From Zychaea mexicana (Eukaryota; Mucoromycota; Mucoromycetes; Mucorales; Lichtheimiaceae), in the NCBI RefSeq assembly GCF_025766255.1, contig NW_026516672.1, positions 1-64,000 on the forward strand: a stretch of DNA of 64,000 nt. Reading direction: 5' to 3'. Under the pieces are notes generated by a model. It had not been told where the DNA came from. It ran no database searches and saw nothing but the letters and a program-made list of their open reading frames with translations. Numbering within the stretch: position 1 is the stretch's first letter; each line of letters starts with the position of its first letter. A program made the position numbers and the translations under genes. Positions 13,019 through 25,303 of this stretch are shown in pieces.

Positions 13019-15824
13019 ATGACGGCTCCTCCAGTTCCTGAAAAGAGCAGACTACGTAAACAATCGACAGTATCCATTGACACGACAGCGACCACAGCCA
13101 CAACCGCAAATAACACTGCTGGTAACAGCGCCAATGTCGAGCAACAGCAGCTTAGTAAAAGCCGCTACACAGAGCAATTTGACTTGATTCCACCCCCTGA
13201 ACTGCTCGAGGCGCTTTCTTCCTCCACTGTCGACAATGACAGCAAGCGAAGCAACAAACCGTCCACCACGCATAAAACGCTACGACCATTCCTGTATTCA
13301 TCCAACAGTACAACCACAATCGAACAAGTGCAGCCATCGCCCAATAATTCAACGTCGCGCCCACCTATTTCCAATGCAACATTCTGGTCATCGTCATCCA
13401 TCTCGCACTCATTCTCGGCGCGTAACCTCAGCAGCTACAAGCTTAGCGACCTCTCCGAACCCGAGGATAACAGCAGCGTGAAAAATAAACCTGCAACAAC
13501 ACCAAACAAAAAGCAAGCTAAAAAGAGCAAGAGCAAACTGTTCGGCTCTAGCGTGAGTTTGTCCAAGAGTACACCAACGACGTCGCATGAACAGACTAAT
13601 AAAAGCACCAATAACGAAGAAGAAGAATACGTCAAAACGAGCGGACCACGCGTGCCCACGATATTTAGTTTGAACCGTGCGGATGTAATTATTTCGCGAC
13701 TGGATTACTGGCAGCACTTGCTCAAGGCAGTCATTAACTGGATGGAGGAGCTGGTCAAGATCAGCTTCCAAAACAGTCGCTGTTACTCACAACGTGCCTT
13801 GCCGGTCCTTAAAGAGGATATCGGTGACACCTCTGATGATGAAAAAAATGCTATGGCTACAGTGCAAGCGGGTCTTCAAATGCTTAGCATCCAGCTCGCC
13901 AACGAAGAAAAGGAGTTTGGCAAAAGGATCCAGCAGGATTTCCTGCCTGGACTGATCAAGTTACGCAAGGATGCCAAGGAGATGATCCGTGGTCTGAAGG
14001 AGGAGCCTGAGCTGGTCATGGATGAGTTGCTCAGATATGCTGAAACCACCCGCAAGAGCATGACCCAGCTTAATCGGCACTGCAAAGCGGCAGAAACTTA
14101 TCCTGTGGAACATGATCCATGGCTTGCCAATTTGTGTAAGTTAAAGTTTCAGAGGGATATAGTATGGAGTGGAATAGGGCACATATGCTAATACGCGTAG
14201 TTCACTAAATAATAGATGTGTTGCGCCAGCTGAAGCATGAAGTGGATGAAGAGAACCGAATGCGCAAGTTGATGATGCCCATCCAAAAAGGAACGGCGGC
14301 ATATGAAGCCCGTGCGCTCGAGCAACTCAAACCAGCCATTGAGTTTTGCTACAAGAAGCTTGCACCCGGGTTGTGGGAAGGCTCTGAAGAGAACGATACA
14401 CCTTTCAGACTTGTGATGGAGCACATTGCACCCTCCACAGAATGGAAGAGCTTCTACGAAAGCAAGAAGAAGGACCTGGTCAATGAGGAGAACCCGCTCA
14501 AGGACTACCTGAAGATCAACTATCCCAACAAGTTGAATCCAAAGGTTATGACCGTTGCAAAGGGCATCATGGAGCGCCGTACTGGTGTCTTGAAGCAATA
14601 TACAGAGCGTTATTTTGTTCTCAGCCAATGTAAGCTGTAATTGCCCATCTTTCTGCTATGTATGCTTGAAAAATTTATGGATTTCTGTTGGTAGGTGGTT
14701 ACTTGCATCAATTCACGATGGGCGACAAGGTGTCTCCTGAACGATCCATCTATATTCCTGAATGCACAGTTGTACCCTCGATCGATATCAGTCACTTTGC
14801 CGAGAACGACAAGACTGACGGACCATACACGTTTGAAATTCACAAGCGTGGGACCCAAGTGCTGCAGCGAGACCGTGTGTTTTATTTCCGCACCAATTCG
14901 CGCGAAGAGCTTTTATCCTGGTGTCGTGTATTGTGTGATGTTTCCTCGGTAGCACAAGGCACCCGTATGATTCCACATCCTATAACTAACACTAGCTCTG
15001 CTACACGACCTTCGGACTCTGTATCATCGTCAGCATCGTCTTCAGTAGAAGGACAGCACAACAAAAAGAATAGTTCAACAGTATCTGTCCCAACGATTCG
15101 GTCGGTTCGCTCGAACATGACAGCTACGCCTCCAGCAGCCTCGCAACCAAATAATACTGCTGCTACTGCCAGTATGACTACCACGTCGAGCACTAGAGTA
15201 CTAGTAACTTCTACTACTACTGATACCAAGACTACAATGGAAGCAGATGAGAAAACCGAAACTTCTGCAAGCGAGGCAGCAACTCCTGCTAGTAGTAGCA
15301 GCAACGGCATCAATGGAACAAACGGTCATCGACATATTAGTTTTCCATCAGCTACTTCTGCTGCTGTTGATGACGACGAAGATGACGCAGCTAGCATCAA
15401 GACCGCACGGGCCACCGCAGACGAACCAGAGCAGGAACAATCCAAGAAAGATGAAGAGCAAAAGAAAAAGAAACCCCAGGAAAAGAATCCACACAACGAG
15501 GCACACGAAACCGAAAAGGAAGAGAAGAATGAGGAACAACACCAACAACCAACTTTCGTACGACCTGAGTCACGAGCTAGTACCGTGGACGACAGCGAAT
15601 CTTCTGTATACTTTTCATCTACCTCGGGTCCACCTTCACCTACATCAACCACTAGCTCGATACCCGATCATCACTTTGAATTCCCTGCATTGCAAGACGA
15701 TGACGACAGCAATAACTATAACAGCAACAGAATTGATCGTCAGCTAGAAAACGATGGTGAAGAAGACGAGCCAAGTACACCCCGAGCTCAATTCTACCAG
15801 CCCATGCTAAACTTCTCCATCTAG
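13019..15824 (+). CDS. SLM1: Slm1/Slm2 homologue, BAR-like plus PH domain TORC2 effector
   Basis: Three exons (13019-14135, 14216-14629, 14695-15824) encode 886 residues. Residues 1-215 are disordered, rich in Ser/Thr/Asn. From about 220 a helical region begins (SLNRADVIISRLDYWQHLLK) that matches the F-BAR-like part of yeast Slm1/Slm2. A PH domain follows at about 490-620 (GIMERRTGVLKQYTERYFVL, YLHQF, and VFYFRTNSREELLSWCRVL). Slm proteins bind PI(4,5)P2 at the plasma membrane and eisosomes and carry stress signals to TORC2 and calcineurin. The tail of about 260 residues is disordered, with Asp/Glu- and Gln/Lys-rich blocks, longer than in yeast. I chose the ATG at 13019 (MTAPPVPEK); an extension to 12755 is open but looks like leader. 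Confidence 0.9.
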
Positions 15825-16134
15825 TATGTAACAGTAATAATTAATGCAGCTTATTTATTTATGTATCCTTTCATAGTACTAATAAATACCATAATACATG
15901 ATCTTTTTGATTTTATCGATATCAACAAAATGTACACATCGATCTATGATCCAGTTTATATAATAAAAATATGTTGAAGAGGAGCGTGGAATTATTTGGA
16001 TGTAAATATATAGCTCTAAGAGAAAAGGGGCTTAGTGTATCGTTTTCGGTGCTGTTGTTGTACAAGGAAAATGCGACAAAGTACTACGAGGAAGAGTGGG
16101 TTTTTAAAGGATATAGGAACGGAAGTAAAAAAGG
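15825..16134. other. Convergent 3' intergenic region
   Basis: 310 bp between the stops of SLM (plus) and MFS2 (minus), AT-rich with AATAAA-like signals (ACTAATAAATACC near 15880 and TATAATAAAAAT near 15960). No coding potential beyond overlap with MFS2. Confidence 0.5.
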
Positions 16135-18209
16135 CTACAGTCGATACAAGAAGTTGGAATCTTGCTGGTCACTGAGATCATCTTCCACGTTGGTCAAGAT
16201 AGACGATGGTCTTGCTAGGCGTCGCTTGTTCATAACGCTCATTTGCCAGCGAGCGACAAGCAACAAAATTACGACAACAACATTCGCGCAGCAATAACCG
16301 ACCATTCCTCCAACATAGGTTGGAGCTGTTCAATTATTCAAGGAAACAGAGTTGGGTTGGTAAGTTGTGACATATAGACATCTTTGAGTGATCAGTGTAG
16401 ACATATAAGTTTCAAAATAATACCTTGAGTTTCCACCATCATCAATGGACCGCAAAAGTTGCCCAGCGTGTAGAACACCATCAAAATGCCGTTATAAAAG
16501 ATCTTTTTGGTATAGCCGCTAACATTGTTAGAGATGGACGTGACGAGCAAGACATAGGCGGCACAGTAGGACCAGGCCATGTAAAAGCCGACGAGTTTAA
16601 CACGCGGGGTGGGGATGACGATCAAGAGGATCAACCCAATGATATCAATAAACATGAGGCCACATGCTGTATACAGCGTTTGCTTGAACTTGTTGACGCA
16701 CCAGACGCCCAAGACAATAAACAAAACGGTCGATCCACCGGCTCCGATGGTGAGGAGAATCGAGTCGAGGCCGGTGAAGCCGAAACCTTCGGTGATCTGA
16801 GCGTTATAGATAGTCATGGCTCCATTTTGCAAGTTGATCAACAAGCATGCAACACAGAAACACCAGAATCGAAGTTCTTTGCAAGCCTCCAAGATCTGAT
16901 CACGTTTGATCGTTGTGGTGCGGACTACAGCGTTGTCTCGAGTGCGTTCTTCGACGAGGATCTCTTGTTCGGCGTTGAGGTTGAGTGCTTTGGCCTTTGG
17001 GTTGTCGATCAGGCAGAAGAAGCTGAATACACCCATGGCAGAGGTGATACAGCCAAGAATGATCATAATCCTATATAATTTATTATATCATTAAAGAAGT
17101 TTGGAAGACTGTCAATTAGGTGAGAGCATCATAGACATTTGTTTTACCATTGCCAGTTGGTTAGTCCCATAGTATTGGTCATTCGACCAATACCGTAACT
17201 GATCAGGCCACCGACGACAAGAGCAATACCGTTGCAAAGCCAAAAGGCACCTATTTTGTTGTGCAGGTTTAGGTTTCATTGAGCAAAATCGCTATTCTGG
17301 CAGTGATATACTTACCAAGACGCGCAGCTTGTTCGTGACGGCGGTAAAACGTGCTTACCAAAAGTGTCAAGCAGCTAAATTGAGATTGACGACAGACGAA
17401 TATGTTTCAGTCACTGTAAAAATTTCTCACCAAGGTTCTTTGTAAAAAACTTACGGATAAATGCCGGCCTCAAAGAAGCCCAACAAGAAACGCAGTGCAG
17501 CCATTTGAGAGAAGTTTGTGCCGGTAGCCGTACATGCGAGTACGGCGCCCCAGACGAATACAATTGTGCCTATGTATCGACCGATGGGGAACCGTTGTAA
17601 AAAGTAATTGTTTGGTAACTAAGAAAAATAGGGTGGTGGTGCGTTTTGAATGTCAGCCAGGAAGAGAAACAGCACACTTCCGTTTTGTGCGACTCGGGTT
17701 TACCTGGTACAAGAGGTATCCGAGGTAGAAGATCGAGCCGAGCAAGCTGTACTGGTTGTCAACCAGTTGCAGGTCTTCTTTGAAGCCCATCACGGCAGCA
17801 TAATTGATTGTGGATTTGTCAATGAACTAGATAGGTTGCAGCCGTGATTGCCATGGCAATTAAAGAAGAACGTGATGTTGTGTACGCTGTACGGTGAGAT
17901 ACATTGTGCGCAGGTGGTACAAACCGATCTTATCAAAATTTGTGATGCTCCTATGCGGAGGACGTCGTTTACCTGTAGCAGGTTGATTGTGCAAATGATG
18001 GGCATCACAAAGAAGTCGATCTTGCGGACAAGTGCGCGCTCTTCAGTCGACATGGGCTGATCGTCCTCGCTGTACCCTATCGAGTGTTCGTACTGCGACG
18101 ATGCATAGTCGCCGTTGCCGTAGTCGTGTCGCCCGTAGAGTGATTGGCTGGATTGCTTTTCGACCATATCGTTATTGGCAGCTTCGTTTGATATTCTCGG
18201 ATTGTACAT
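16135..18209 (-). CDS. MFS transporter of the DAL5/allantoate permease family, MFS2
   Basis: Seven exons (18209-17973, 17826-17704, 17618-17455, 17374-17316, 17250-17148, 17070-16424, 16325-16135) encode 507 residues with the same plan as MFS1. The polar N-terminus ends ERALVRKIDFFVMPIICTIN; then FIDKSTINYAAVMGFKEDLQ, YLGYLLYQ, FLLGFFEAGIYPCLTLLVST with FYRRHEQAARL, the loop VEERTRDNAVV, and VSGYTKKIFYNG before GNFCGPLMMVETQ. Exon 2 is 123 nt and the last exon 191 nt, as in the paralogues, so the genes share an ancestor. The intron after the GFGFT segment present in MFS1 is absent here, giving one 647-nt exon. It lies on the same strand as MFS3, about 5 kb away. Substrate unknown; plasma membrane expected. 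Confidence 0.9.
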
Positions 18210-18239
18210 TCTACAGCTGCTACTGCTAGCTTATATTTA

Positions 18240-18300
18240 TCGTCGTTCGTGCGTGCGTGCGTTTGTTCGTTCGTTCTTTCGTTCGTTCGTTCGTTCGTCG
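18240..18300. repeat. Tetranucleotide (CGTT/CGTG) microsatellite in the MFS2 5' region
   Basis: Tandem CGTT units with a few CGTG and CTTT variants, starting about 30 bp upstream of the MFS2 ATG. On the coding strand this is a GAAC/GCAC repeat within the likely leader or core promoter. Such repeats vary in length between strains and could tune expression. Confidence 0.8.
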
Positions 18301-18704
18301 TGAGTTGTCGGTCCCAGCCCTTTGGTGGAAAAAGGGAAAAGAAGTTGGGATGTTCTCTTTTCTTCGCTGTGTTGTTGACGAGAGACGAAAGAGAAAGGAA
18401 GACCGAGAGTATGGCACTTGGCTAAGAGTGGGTGTGGAACGAAAAGAGAAGCAAAAGAAAAAGAAGGGAAGGGAAGGGAAAGAAGAAAGGAAAGAGACAG
18501 CGTGGGGGAGACGGCTGGATAGTAAAAAATCAAGGAATCACCCTTTTTTGTGTTTTGCGCTTTAGCTTTTTTGCTTTAATGCGTCAAAATTCCCAGTGCT
18601 TAGACGCCGGCGTTTCAATGGGGTTGGAAATAAAATTATAAACTGTTTTGTATCTTGCCATGTGGGCGCCCTTCAGCTGGTGCTTGCTTGCATCGTCAAG
18701 GGAG

Positions 18705-18716
18705 CCCCCCCCCCCC
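18705..18716. repeat. Poly-C run of 12
   Basis: A homopolymer of 12 C at 18705-18716, just before the first copy of the ~1 kb duplicated segment. It may be a spot of assembly uncertainty. Confidence 0.8.
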
Positions 18717-18779
18717 AACCCCTACCCTCTCTCGCCTTACAAATAGCATATTACGCACATCGTATATAGTACATAGAGC

Positions 18780-19790
18780 AACACACCCCGAGGAGTCTCC
18801 TTCTTCTTATGGGCACCTCGCTCCTTGTCTGTCTCATTTGTCATCCCGCGCGATGCTCGAGCCAGCAACAAACAACAGCTGCAGTGCATTTCTTGTTTCT
18901 GTCTCCCGTCCTCGCCTCCACCTCGGGCCAATGCAATTGTTTTCATCCCGCAACGAAGAACGTATGATAGCAGGGATGGTACCATACAACGAGCCCCATT
19001 GGTCAAAGGAATACAAGCAATATTAACCCAATATGTCAAGTGTAAAAAGAGAACTACATAGAAAAGAAAAAACTCCGTTCCTGGCAACGGACAGTCATTG
19101 CCATGTAGTACGAAAAGTGCGCAATAAATCCGATGATGAAGATCAAACGTCCGATCTGGGAACACACACAATAAAATTCTTGTCCTCTCCTGTATTGTAA
19201 ACGACAAGCGGTATAATAAGCCCTCTCTCTTTCTATCGCGCTAACTGGAAATGAAATCATAGAACATTAAGGAGGTTAGAAGGAAAAAACCCTTCCATGT
19301 CCTGCAGGAACGTTTTGCAGAGGAGCGTAGAGAGGGAAAATGGTTTTCCGAGTAGGTAGGACGGGAGGAAAGCCAAGGAATATTCTACTTTTGCTATTCC
19401 TTTAGTGTGTGAAAACCGAAAATCTGTATACCTGTAACGCTGTAAGTGTGCAGCAGCGACAGCGTAAACATTACATTTATACACACCCATCAATAACAAC
19501 TCTGTACTGGGCGGTATCACAACGGGCGCACAAGCAAATAAGAGTCTCAAGGAGGGCGCCGAAACTGTGGCAAAACAAAAATCCGGCCATTACTCAAAAA
19601 TAAAAATGCTGCAGGTCCCTGTATGTTGTGCAACAGACCATTATTCCCTCTTCTTAGCAATGGCTGTTATGTACTGGTCAAGTGTGGAGGGAATTAGAAA
19701 ATTTATTTTAAGCTTTGTGCATATCAATTACCAATAGTAATACAACAATAGTAATACAATGGTATATATCGTGTGTGGTGAGATTGCTCC
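18780..19790. repeat. Copy 1 of a diverged ~1 kb direct duplication
   Basis: Blocks here recur in the same order and orientation at 21930-22960. The best blocks are ATTGGTCAAAGGAATAC at about 18998, TAACCCAATATGTCAAGTGT at about 19023, GATCAAACGTCCGATCT at 19141, CGCGCTAACT at 19238 and ATTTTAAGCTTTGTGC at about 19704. On the minus strand this copy contains short open stretches (for example LIFIIGFIAHFSYYMAMTV after a splice-like CCCAG) that are broken in copy 2, so it may include an old gene relic. No known element was recognised. Borders are approximate. Confidence 0.75.
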
Positions 19791-21929
19791 TGCAGTGGAT
19801 TGTAGTACTGTTAGCTTGTAGAGTATCACCGTAAATTAGTAATTTTGTGGGTGTATGAGTGGAGCGTCTTCAGACGGGTCCACCATTTTATTCATATAGC
19901 AAACGCTCTAGCAAGTATTGGACGCGGCTTCCCATCGTGCAGTATGATATGAGATTATGACCCTGTATAAGTGTATCCGCTCGTTGATAGAGTCAGAGGA
20001 AAATAGTAACTTAGACTTACTAGCCATGGTAGCGATTTTAGATGGCAGTTCATCGAGCATTTGTTGTCCCATTTGAACTTCTTATAATTTGAGTAGCTTC
20101 GATCTAGTCTGTTCAGATTGCTAATGCCCATGTTCCAGTGCTATGTACACCCTTTTGCTGAGTAGACTTGAGAACATGCAGACCTCGAGGACTGTCCTGG
20201 TGCGGCATTCATGATAAGGAAACCTTGTCTGTATCGTAAAGCATATTATTATCATGATCGACACCGCATAACAGCCATACTCACCTCATCAATTTCTTCC
20301 AACACTATCATACTATTAAAATCTATTCCTTTCCAGGTTAAGTTCCTCACTTCTACTACATCCTTTTGTTAAAATTTCCACCCCGTACAATTTTAAGGCA
20401 AATCAAGTAGCTTGTTGAATCGAATCATTATCCCCTCACTATACCTTTGCTGGAAGGCACGATCAGCTTGATTGTTTCAGTTCTCGAAAAGATGCGTGAT
20501 AAGTACTGGGTATGTGGGTTGGAGCGGGTAAAAATACGGAATTAATTGGCATTTCAATACGACAATCGATGTATGATACTTTGAAAACTACAGCTCCTTC
20601 ATTGGTCAATGAAGGTATGTAGAAATATAAAGAAACGATGTTGAATATCTCATTTCCTCATCATCCTGGCACATACGAGCGAATCTTGTCTTCCTCGAGA
20701 AAAAACCCATCTTTACAATTGACTCGCTCGATTTTCCAATTAATTACAACAATGGCAAGCATTTGCATTTCATCGTTTTTTTACGATATTCGCTCACTCG
20801 TTACCACTTGATATGACGTAGAATGACCCCATTTCCTTTAGAGTGTTATGGACCGCTCACTCGTCCGGTTGCTCCACGTGAGGTTGTTTGCGTCGTCTCA
20901 ATGAGAACAATCAGAATATAGAGTTGACGAACATGTTCTCATTTCCCCTCTCCATCGCCCTCCCTTTAAACCCATATACATCGACAATGGATGTGTTAAA
21001 CTCGTAGAAATAAGAACTGAATCGCACACTTTGTAGAAGTCCAAACACCGTGATTACATACACAGAGACACGGCCCCGATATAAGAGCTCATAGAAGTTT
21101 GTACTTTTTTATACAAGCGTCGCAACACCACGCTATACGGTATTCACGGAAAAGAAGCAGCATCTTCCTGTCATTTCAGACTTTTTGAGCGTGCCAATGC
21201 AGCACTTGCGTTTTTTCTATAGAATTGCTTTTATGTTGTGGGAAACGCAGCATGATGCCCTGTTATTTGTGCTTTCCGTCCACGCATAGTGCTACATAGC
21301 AGATGGCGTATCCCTTCCATGGATGATTACTAACCATCCATTGTACTCTGCAGTACGCAGTTACACACTGTGAATTGTCGAATAGTATTTTTTCTGATGA
21401 TTTATACGCATTTTGCCTTTTTCATATGCTCCGTAGTATATATAAACTGGTATGTCATTGACCAAGCGTATGTTATTTTGGCTTTCAAATGTGTAAGATT
21501 GTATATGGAATGTTTTTGTAGTGCTACATTTCACTTGTTTTGACAACAAGCACATCCAACAATAAGTAAAAGAAGAATTCATCTGCTGTTATACTTATCA
21601 TAGCTGTTTAAATTGCTCGGTTGTAGCATCAAGCCGATAGGAAGTTCTCTAGGCCATGATGTAGCAAACAGACATGAAAGGTTGAATTCAAAGTAATGTC
21701 GAGCTGTGACTAGTTAACCAAAAATAAGAATAATGAGTCATTGGCAAAAAGTACTCCATTCCGGTTGTTAGCGTGGTCCATATTGTCTTACCATATTTAT
21801 TTTGTAGATTTTGATGAAAGAGAAAACAATAGTTTTTATACATACATTATCAAAATAATACCACCCTCCTTCCGTATTATGATCTTGTGTCATCAAGGAA
21901 CCCCTCACCTCACAACAACAGAAATCGTG
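19791..21929. other. Gene-free stretch between the two duplicated segments
   Basis: About 2.1 kb, AT-rich. On the minus strand near 20080-19894 there are short frames that could be exons (MGQQMLDELPSKIATMA, and MGSRVQYLLERLLYE before a stop), but I could not join them with matching phases. Nothing else recognisable; no intact transporter remains. Confidence 0.45.
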
Positions 21930-22960
21930 TCATCGTCGAGCACCTACTCAAAAAGACTCCTGCTTTTCATGGACACACCCTCCTTGCCTTACTCATCTGT
22001 CATCCCACGTGATACTTAAGCCGGTAAGATTTATAGCTACAAGCGTGAGCTTGTTACAACCTCCCATGTCTCTCCCAGCAAATACAATTGGTCTGATTTT
22101 CTCAGAAGTACGCTGCTCATAAGCTCTAATTGAGCTTCCTTTGTTTCGTGACAGACATACAGTAGGGATGACGAGCCCTATTGGTCAAAGGAATACGAGC
22201 AATAGTAACCCAATATGTCAAGTGTTAAAAGAGTACCACATAAAAAGAACTCCGTTCCTGCCAAATGACAGTATTGCATGTAGTACAAAAAGCGCGCAAT
22301 ATTTTGATGATCAAGATCAAACGTCCGATCTAAGACACAATAAAAATTATGTCCTTTGTATCATATACCGTAAGCGTGTCATACGCTTTCTCTCTCTGTT
22401 TCGCGCTAACTAGAAATGACAGCACAACAATATGAAAGAATATTATAAGGTTAGAAGTAAAAAATTTCAAGAATAAACAATAGCGTTTTGGAAGGGGGAC
22501 ACAGAGGAGGTGGACGGAAAGAGGGCTAAGGAATATTCTACTTGCTATTTTAGTGTGTTTGAGAACCAAAAACCGAAAATATGTTCAGTGTGCAGCAGCA
22601 GCAACGTAAGAGGATGATGCGCCCTTTCTTTACACGCCACCTCAACATGAGTCTTGTAGTGCGTTCTACCACAACAGGCTCTCGAGGAAGCTACCGAAAT
22701 CGTGAGGAAAAACAAATATGCAAGTCTCTTTGTAGCTCAAATATCTGGTTATAGTATTCAAAAAAGATGCTGCGCGTTCCTGTCTGTCGTGCAGTTGACC
22801 AACGCTTGCTCTTAATGCTAATAATTACATTTATGTAAGCATTAGTCAAGGTGTGTCTGTGTGGATTACAAGAGAATTAGAAATTTTATTTTAAGCTTTG
22901 TGCAAAAGTCATCATATAGTAATACATGGAATATATATGGTATGTAGTATGTTTCTAGGT
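21930..22960. repeat. Copy 2 of the diverged ~1 kb direct duplication
   Basis: Same block order as 18780-19790, ending about 135 bp before the MFS3 stop codon. The copies differ by many substitutions and indels, so the duplication is old. Copy 2 has more frame breaks on the minus strand. It sits in the 3' flank of MFS3, while copy 1 sits upstream of MFS2; a tandem transporter duplication followed by loss of one unit would explain this (inference). Confidence 0.75.
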
Positions 22961-23070
22961 AGTAAGTTAATATAAGGTGGAATTACAAGCGGTAGCTAAA
23001 ACAGAAGCAAAGAGCAAAGATTAGTTTTTTTGTGTGCATCAAATATCATCAAACAATCGCTGCTGCTGTT

Positions 23071-23095
23071 TACTACTACTACTACTACTACTACT
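23071..23095. repeat. (TAC)n microsatellite abutting the MFS3 stop codon
   Basis: About eight TAC units (GTA on the coding strand) that end at the stop codon of MFS3 (23097-23095). Length change would alter the 3' UTR start rather than the protein. Confidence 0.85.
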
Positions 23096-25303
23096 TACAA
23101 GAACTTAGAATCTTCACGATCAGTCAAATCATCAGTACCAGGTGGTGGGGCGTCGTTCTTCTCCAGAGCTGCAGCGCGTTCACGGTTGATTTTTGCCATG
23201 CTATAACGGGCAATCAACAGCAAGAAGATGGAAACAAGGTTTGCACACATGCAACCGATCATTCCTCCGAGGTATAAGGGAGCTTGCCAGGAGACCATGA
23301 TAAGAGGACCAATGAAGTTGCCGATCTACGTAATACATGACATTTAACACTAATCTCCCATTTGACAGAGCGTGTTGCGTGTAGGAATATATATCGCAAT
23401 GTTCATAGAGACTCCCATACCGTATAACCGGCGATGATACCACTAGAATAAAAGATCTTCTTGGTATAGCCCGAAACGTTGTTGGCGACGCAAACAAGCA
23501 TCAAGGTATAGGCGGCACAGTAGGCCCATGACAAGTAAAGGCCCACGAGCTTGACTTGCGGCTTAGGAATGGCAACCAACAGGACTAAGCCGATAATGGC
23601 GACACCAAGGAAAAAGCAGGCAACGTAGATTGTCTGGCCATAGCGTCTGTTGTACCATACAGCAGCAGCGATGAAGATACAGTCAGCGACACCGGAAGGA
23701 ATACTGAGCAGAATGGCATTTAAGCTCTACAATAATAAGAACAATGTGCAGTGGCATGCCAATAAATTTTTTCGTGGGTTACCGCGGCAATGGATTGATA
23801 AATTTAGTAAAAAAACATCTTCTTTTGTAACATGCCAATATATGCAGCAGCAGTAGCAAAATCAAGCGGAGAGTCGCATAAGAAAGGGACTTACCGAAAA
23901 GCCAAAACCCTTTGTGATGATGGAGCTGAACGTGTTCATTGCACCATTCTGGAAATTCACGAGCAGCGAGGCAAAGACCAAGCAGTAGAACCGAGGTTCG
24001 CGGACTGCTTCCCACATATGGTGCACCTTGATTTGCTTGGTACGTACGACCGCATTATCCTGCAGACGATAGTCCACGATGCGCTCCTGCTCAGAATCAA
24101 GTCGGAGAAAACGGGAACGCGGGTTATCAATCAAACAGAAGAAGCAGATGAGACCGAAAGCGATGGTGACTGCACCAAGAATAATCATAATCCTTTTCGA
24201 AAAAACCGTATTCTTTGTTATTAGCACGTGTACATATACAATAGTTGACGTTTCTCCAGAGAAGAAAAGCAGAAGCACATCTGATGGTGGAAAGGAATAC
24301 TAGTTCTTACCATTGCCAAGAAGCCTTGTTACCAACGTCTGTCATGTTGCCAATACCATAACCGATCAAACCGCCAACGGCCATGGCAACACCGTTGCAG
24401 ATGTACACAATGCCGAGACGACCAGCTTGCTCGTGGCGGCGGTACAAGGTACTGATTAGCATAATACAGCACGGGTAAATTCCTGCCTCGAAAAAGCCGA
24501 GGAGGAAGCGCAAAGCAGCCTAAGACAAATTTGTCCCGAAACAATCAGCCTCTTCTTTCTCATATATGGACTAGTTGGAAAACAAGTCTAATCTTCTAAG
24601 GGTTTTTTTTTAAAATATGAAAGATGGAGTTATGCAGCTTACCATCTGTGAAAAGTTTTTGCCTTCGGAAGTAACAGTTAAAACAAGTCCCCAGAGGATG
24701 ATCAGCGAGGAAATGTATTTCGTCAATGGTACACGTTGAATAAGAACGGCATTTGGAACCTGAAATATCAAGCGTGTGTTTGTGTGTTTTGCAAGTTTAG
24801 GTTAGTTTCGTACGCCAATACACTTCTTTTTCAGAGATCGTATCGCTCTACTATGCCTCTTTATCTTGATATGATAGTAATTTCAATCTCGACACTCTAC
24901 CTGGTAAAGTAAATAGCCCAAGTAGAAAATCGAACCGAGCCAGCTGTACTGCGAGTCGCTGACGTTGGTATCTTCTTTGATACCGAGCACACTAGCGTAG
25001 TTCAGTGCAGACTTGTCAAAGAACTATATATGTTTTTTTGCTCTTATGTCAGTAAACATTCAATTTGTTTCTCTTTGAATTGTGATCATACAATTACATG
25101 TGTTGGCCGCTACTAATAATTACCTGCAAAAAGTTGAGGATGGCAATGCATGGCATGACATAGATATAATCTAACTTTCGAACCAAACGTCTTTCAGCAC
25201 TGCTGTAGGAGACGTTGTCTTCTTCTTCGTTGTGCTTGACACTTGCAACATCAAGCACGTCCTCCTTTGTATCAGGGGCATACTCGGTTTTCGAGTCGGT
25301 CAT
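23095..25303 (-). CDS. MFS transporter of the DAL5/allantoate permease family, MFS3
   Basis: Seven exons (25303-25124, 25023-24901, 24759-24643, 24519-24311, 24192-23895, 23726-23421, 23325-23095) encode 487 residues. Landmarks: ERRLVRKLDYIYVMPCIAI at the end of the polar N-terminus, FDKSALNYASVLGIKED, VPNAVLIQRVPLTKYI, MRFLLGFFEAGIYP-type AALRFLLGFFEAGIYPCCIM, the DYRLQDNAVV loop (ERTRDNAVV in MFS2), VSGYTKKIFYSSG and IGNFIGPLIMVSWQAP. Exon 2 (123 nt) and exon 5 (298 nt) equal the corresponding exon lengths in MFS1. Transport is probably of a carboxylate such as allantoate or nicotinate with protons at the plasma membrane; the substrate is not readable. All frames are intact. Confidence 0.9.

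Noticed and set aside
15247..15747. Alternative plus-strand frame of 166 codons inside the SLM gene
   Set aside because: It is a shadow of the low-complexity SLM tail; the real frame links to the PH domain.
16425..17078. Plus-strand frame of 217 codons
   Set aside because: It is antisense to the long sixth exon of MFS2, which has clear family motifs.
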